Shown here piece by piece: positions 60,792-64,000 of a DNA stretch of 64,000 bases. The stretch spans positions 62,001 to 126,000 of the forward strand of contig JAQSWM010000009.1 in assembly GCA_029266635.1 (NCBI GenBank), in the 5' to 3' direction. Within the stretch, counting starts at the first letter, position 1. Every line of letters begins with the position of its first letter. This DNA comes from Sphingobacteriaceae bacterium (GTDB lineage Bacteria > Bacteroidota > Bacteroidia > Sphingobacteriales > Sphingobacteriaceae). The notes below the pieces were generated by a model, which saw only the letters and a program-made list of their open reading frames with translations, did no database searches and had not been told where the DNA came from. Both the position numbers and the translations under genes were made by a program.

Positions 60792-61805
60792 CTATTTACT
60801 TCCTGAATTGAACTTGTAAACTGTTGTTTCGTCATACGTCTCTTCGGGCATGAGCAGAGCGGATGGGAAGTTGGCGTGATTAGGCGAATCCGGGTAGTAG
60901 TGCGGCTCCAGGCATATCCCCGAAAACGGTTTAAAGCTCCCACCCAGGTAATTACCGCAATATAATTGCAGCCCGGGACAAGTAGTGCTAACTTCCAAAC
61001 TGTTGCCGGTTTCCGGATCGGTCAATACAGCGGCGAGTTGAAGCTCCCGCTGATTTTCAAGACAGAAGTTCACCGTATCAGCTTCATGCATAAAATCCTT
61101 AACTGCCCTCGCCTGCTGCAAATCGAATGATGTTCCTTCAACAGGCAGTATTTCTCCGTTCGGGATGTATCGCTGGTCGGCGGGTGTATACGAATCAGAT
61201 TTTAAACGCAACATATGGGAGGAAATATCCTGTCTTCCTCCGCTCAGGTTGAAATAGCTATGGTTGGTGAGGTTTACAATGGTGGGCCGGTTCGTGCTTG
61301 CTTTGTAAACCAATATGAGCTGGTTGGCATCTGTGAGGGTGTAGCGAAGTTCCACTTCCAGATTGCCGGGATAGCCTTCCTCGAGGTGCTTGCTAAAGAG
61401 CTTCAACACCAGCTCAGTGCCCAAATCACTCTCGGAAGTGCCTGCCACTGTCCAAACTCTTTTGTTGAAGCCCTTAAAGCCGCCGTGCAGGTGATTGTTC
61501 TTTGCAGGTTCGTTCAAAGAAAGCCGGGCCTGCTCGCCCACCAGGGGAAATGAGCCACCCGAAATCCTGTTGGCATAGCGCCCAACGGTACAACCGATGT
61601 AATACGGATCATCAAAGTAATCTTTTACATCGTTATAACTCAAAACCATGTTTGCGTTTGAGCCATCGGGTTGAGGAAGCAGCACTTCTTTAATCGTAGC
61701 ACCAAAATTAGTGATCGTAACTGTACAGCCTGAAGCATTAGAAAGGCTAATCAGGTAGATATCCTCTCCCCCGTAATTGGCAACCAGTTTCCGGCTAATG
61801 CCCAT
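60792..61805 (-). CDS. galM: aldose 1-epimerase (galactose mutarotase)
   Basis: This 337-residue enzyme interconverts sugar anomers. Family blocks seen: YYIGCTVGRYANRISGG, NNHLHGGFKGFNKRVW (catalytic His), VNLTNHSYFNLSGG and the late SGICLEPHYYPDSPNH (catalytic Glu near 305). No signal peptide, so it is cytoplasmic. It follows the SDR gene by one base, and the GH36 gene lies divergently upstream, all consistent with galactoside use. Confidence 0.93.
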   Translation of the reverse strand: MGISRKLVANYGGEDIYLISLSNASGCTVTITNFGATIKEVLLPQPDGSNANMVLSYNDVKDYFDDPYYIGCTVGRYANRISGGSFPLVGEQARLSLNEPAKNNHLHGGFKGFNKRVWTVAGTSESDLGTELVLKLFSKHLEEGYPGNLEVELRYTLTDANQLILVYKASTNRPTIVNLTNHSYFNLSGGRQDISSHMLRLKSDSYTPADQRYIPNGEILPVEGTSFDLQQARAVKDFMHEADTVNFCLENQRELQLAAVLTDPETGNSLEVSTTCPGLQLYCGNYLGGSFKPFSGICLEPHYYPDSPNHANFPSALLMPEETYDETTVYKFNSGSK

Positions 61806-61806
61806 C

Positions 61807-62595
61807 TTACATCATGATTGCACTTCTTCCGCCATCTACCACATAGGTTTGTCCACCAGCAAACGCTGCGTAAGGACTGGACAAAAACACGAACCATCCG
61901 CCAATTTCTTCGGGAGTTCCTAAACGTTTTAAAGGATACATTTGCTCAGTTCTCAGGCGTTCGGCTTGGGGGTCTGGGAAAGTGTCGAAATATTCCTCCG
62001 CAAGCCGCGTGTTAATGAACCCTGGCGCAAGCCCCACCGTCCGGATGGAAGGTCCCCATTCAATTGTCAGGCTTTGGACTAGCGCTTTCAAGCCGGTTTT
62101 TGCTACGTTGTAAGGGAAGCTTCCCGCCATGGTATTGTTGCTGTGTGCCGAGGAGTTTATAATGATCACTCCGCTCCCACTCTTCTCCAGGTAAGGTTTG
62201 CAAAGCCTTGCCACATTCCAATGCGACTCCAGATTCAGGTTCATATTGAAAAGCCAATCGTCATGGCTGCAGCTTTCTGCTCCGCGAAAAACGTTAGTTC
62301 CGGCGTTCGAAGCGAGGATGTCAATCCCAGAAAAAGCCTCAGCAGCTTTGTGGACGAAATCCTCCAGCTGCTCAACCTTTGTCACGTCCACCTGCACATA
62401 CAAGGGTTTCTTGCCCGATTCTTCTTCCACCACTCTCACGAAACCCTGAGCGTTTGCGTGATCTGTGGGCTCGATGGCACAGCCGGCAATGTTCGCTCCT
62501 GCACGTGCATAAACTTTTGCAATGCCGGCGCCGATACCGGAAGAAGCACCCGTAATTACTACCGTCTTACCGGAAAGGTCAATATTAAGAGGCAT
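61807..62595 (-). CDS. SDR family oxidoreductase
   Basis: The 262-residue dehydrogenase has the NAD(P) loop ITGASSGIGAGIAKVYARAG (14-33) and the active-site triad Ser-Tyr-Lys in IIINSSAHSNN...FPYNVAKTGL. The C-terminus closes with YVVDGGRSAIMM. It probably oxidises a sugar or sugar alcohol, judging by the galM-type gene one base downstream and the divergent alpha-galactosidase. Substrate is not known. Confidence 0.9.
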   Translation of the reverse strand: MPLNIDLSGKTVVITGASSGIGAGIAKVYARAGANIAGCAIEPTDHANAQGFVRVVEEESGKKPLYVQVDVTKVEQLEDFVHKAAEAFSGIDILASNAGTNVFRGAESCSHDDWLFNMNLNLESHWNVARLCKPYLEKSGSGVIIINSSAHSNNTMAGSFPYNVAKTGLKALVQSLTIEWGPSIRTVGLAPGFINTRLAEEYFDTFPDPQAERLRTEQMYPLKRLGTPEEIGGWFVFLSSPYAAFAGGQTYVVDGGRSAIMM

Positions 62596-62664
62596 AGGTT
62601 TTTGTTCGAAAGTAGCATATTTTCATAAAAGTATTGAAGTGTGTGGCTATGGCTGCGCAAACAA

Positions 62665-62693
62665 TTGATTTGTCAAGCTAAAAGTTATATTTG
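62665..62693 (+). promoter_or_regulatory. Bacteroidota-type promoter for the alpha-galactosidase gene
   Basis: TTG (62665-62667), 18 bases, then TATATTTG (62686-62693) fully matches TTG-N17-23-TAnnTTTG. The ATG at 62712 follows after 18 bases. Confidence 0.6.
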
Positions 62694-62711
62694 TTTCGCC
62701 TGAACCTATTC

Positions 62712-64000
62712 ATGAAATCTTTAAAACAGCCAATTTTAGTAAGCCTGAAACTTGCCTTTTGCCTTAGCCTTAGCTTAGTTGTTTTTTCAGCTTCTTCCCA
62801 AACAATAACTGAGACTAGTACGCCAAAGGGTTGGCTGATCAAGACAAAATCCTCCCAATATCAAATTGTGCTTACTCCGGCAGGAAAGGTTAAGCCTCTG
62901 TATTTCGGTGTTGCCGGGCAAACAGACTACGGCAACAAAAACACGCCCTGGTTTGAAGATATAGATGAAGTGCCCGTACGGGGCGAGCTTCCTTTTAAAG
63001 TACCCGTGCTTGAGGTGATCTTTAGCGATCACGTGCGGGATGCTGCACTTGAATTTGTAAGCGCAGAGATCAGCAGCCTTGATAAGCACCCTTTGTTGAA
63101 GATCGTCCAGAAAGATAAAGTTTATCCGCTTCAAGTGACATCCTACATCCGGGTACTGCCTGAGTACGACATTCTTGAAAAATGGATCAGTGTTAGAAAT
63201 ACAGCAAAAAAGGGGAACATCCAGGTGGAAAATCTCTTGTCAGGAAGTATCGTGCTGCCATCCGACGAATACAAACTAACACAGCTTTCCGGACTTCCGA
63301 ACACCGAGTTTCAGATCGTCAAAACTGACGTCACTGCAGGAATGAAAACTATTGATATAAAAGGATCGAAATCTACATTCCATGCGCCATGGTTTTTGGC
63401 AGAGCCCAAGAGTTCCGACGGTTCAAGCGGCAGAGCCTGGTTTGGTTCGGTACATTACAGTGGCAACTGGGCGTTGCATTTCGACAAAGTTTTCAATGGC
63501 ACGCTCCAGATTGTCGGCGGGATTAACTTTTGGGATAGCGCCTTAACCCTTGAACCGCGTGAGTCATTTTCCACTCCGAAATTTTCGGTTGGCTTTACAA
63601 CTAAAGGTGCGGAAGGCGCAGCACGCAGTCATGCAGCTTATATCAGGAACGAGATTCTTCCTGAGCCACACAGAAATGACCTCCGCCCCGTTCTATACAA
63701 CAGCTGGTATGCTACCAAGCAGTATTTGAATGAAGATCAGCAGGTCGAACTGGCAAAAGTTGCGGCGGAAGTTGGCGCAGAATTGTTTATGGTAGATGCC
63801 GGATGGTATAAAGTGAGCGGCACTGACTGGCATGAGATCGGCGACTGGGAGATTGACAACAAAAAGTTTCCGAATGGATTAACTTCGCTAATACAGCGGG
63901 TAAATGCTTTGGGCATGAAATTCGGCCTATGGGTTGAGCCTGAAAACATTTATGTAACAAGCGAAACGTATAAGAAACATCCTGACTGGGCACTTCACTT
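62712..64000 (+). CDS. GH36-type alpha-galactosidase, 5' part (runs off the window)
   Basis: The frame from ATG 62712 stays open to the end of the window: 429 codons of an enzyme usually over 700. A signal peptide (ending SASSQ) is followed by the GH36 N-terminal beta-supersandwich, then the start of the TIM-barrel: LYNSWYATKQYLNEDQQVEL, LFMVDAGWY, IGDWEIDNKKFPNGLTSL and KFGLWVEPENIYV. The catalytic Asp residues lie beyond base 64000. It is exported and should release galactose from alpha-galactosides. Confidence 0.92.
   Translation, partial: MKSLKQPILVSLKLAFCLSLSLVVFSASSQTITETSTPKGWLIKTKSSQYQIVLTPAGKVKPLYFGVAGQTDYGNKNTPWFEDIDEVPVRGELPFKVPVLEVIFSDHVRDAALEFVSAEISSLDKHPLLKIVQKDKVYPLQVTSYIRVLPEYDILEKWISVRNTAKKGNIQVENLLSGSIVLPSDEYKLTQLSGLPNTEFQIVKTDVTAGMKTIDIKGSKSTFHAPWFLAEPKSSDGSSGRAWFGSVHYSGNWALHFDKVFNGTLQIVGGINFWDSALTLEPRESFSTPKFSVGFTTKGAEGAARSHAAYIRNEILPEPHRNDLRPVLYNSWYATKQYLNEDQQVELAKVAAEVGAELFMVDAGWYKVSGTDWHEIGDWEIDNKKFPNGLTSLIQRVNALGMKFGLWVEPENIYVTSETYKKHPDWALH

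Noticed and set aside
1-64000. possible prophage, IS element or CRISPR array
   Set aside because: No transposase, integrase, phage structural gene, or regularly spaced repeat array was found; the repeats seen are short, few and intergenic.

Overview
This window looks like a chromosomal segment of a Bacteroidota bacterium, probably Sphingobacteriales or Cytophagales. The evidence is a giant secreted protein with a type IX secretion (T9SS) sorting tail, a PID-CTERM-like small protein, a Nudix-type arabinose regulator, a GH97 enzyme, an ExbB/ExbD/TonB envelope cluster, little use of Shine-Dalgarno sites, and several promoter elements of the Bacteroidota form TTG...TAnnTTTG. The genus cannot be fixed from sequence reading alone. 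No rRNA, tRNA, CRISPR array, phage or transposase was seen.

Layout: 0-7.1 kb holds fatty acid oxidation genes (a hydroxyacyl-CoA dehydrogenase/enoyl-CoA hydratase fusion behind a MarR regulator, and an acyl-CoA synthetase) with a small secreted protein and a gamma-glutamyltransferase. 7.2-9.6 kb has a small envelope protein and an M61 peptidase. 9.7-15.7 kb is a MarR + RND efflux + TolC operon. 15.7-20.9 kb has a lone response regulator, a BadF-type sugar kinase, a PID-CTERM-like peptide and a T9SS cargo protein. 21.1-24.7 kb is amino acid catabolism (PruA; a flavin reductase with a fumarylacetoacetase-family enzyme). 24.9-32.9 kb is an envelope cluster (TPR protein, beta-barrel, HU/SPOR protein, ExbB, ExbD, TonB-like), followed by folC and ruvB. 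35-43 kb is a mix of small membrane proteins, cyanophycinase/CinA, a glycerophosphodiesterase and a YncE/phosphatase fusion.

43-49.6 kb is a sugar locus on the minus strand: araB-araD-araA-araR, with a frameshifted GH97 glycosidase downstream. 49.8-54.3 kb is the most unusual block. It holds a lone response regulator, RsbR, RsbS, RsbT, an ATPase-phosphatase fusion and a histidine kinase with a degenerate RsbT-like N-terminus. This is a stressosome-type module with no sigma factor beside it. 55.2-58.0 kb contains a PLD-like protein and an arsRMC arsenic operon flanked by two near-identical ~107 bp direct repeats. 58.2-60.8 kb pairs a heme-NO (H-NOX) sensor with a divergent PAS histidine kinase. 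The window ends with an aldose epimerase, an SDR dehydrogenase and the 5' part of a GH36 alpha-galactosidase.

Regulatory sites stand out beside several regulators: paired palindromes at the first marR, one palindrome ahead of the efflux operon, and two nearly identical ArsR-type palindromes in the ars operon. Four strong bidirectional terminators separate convergent genes.
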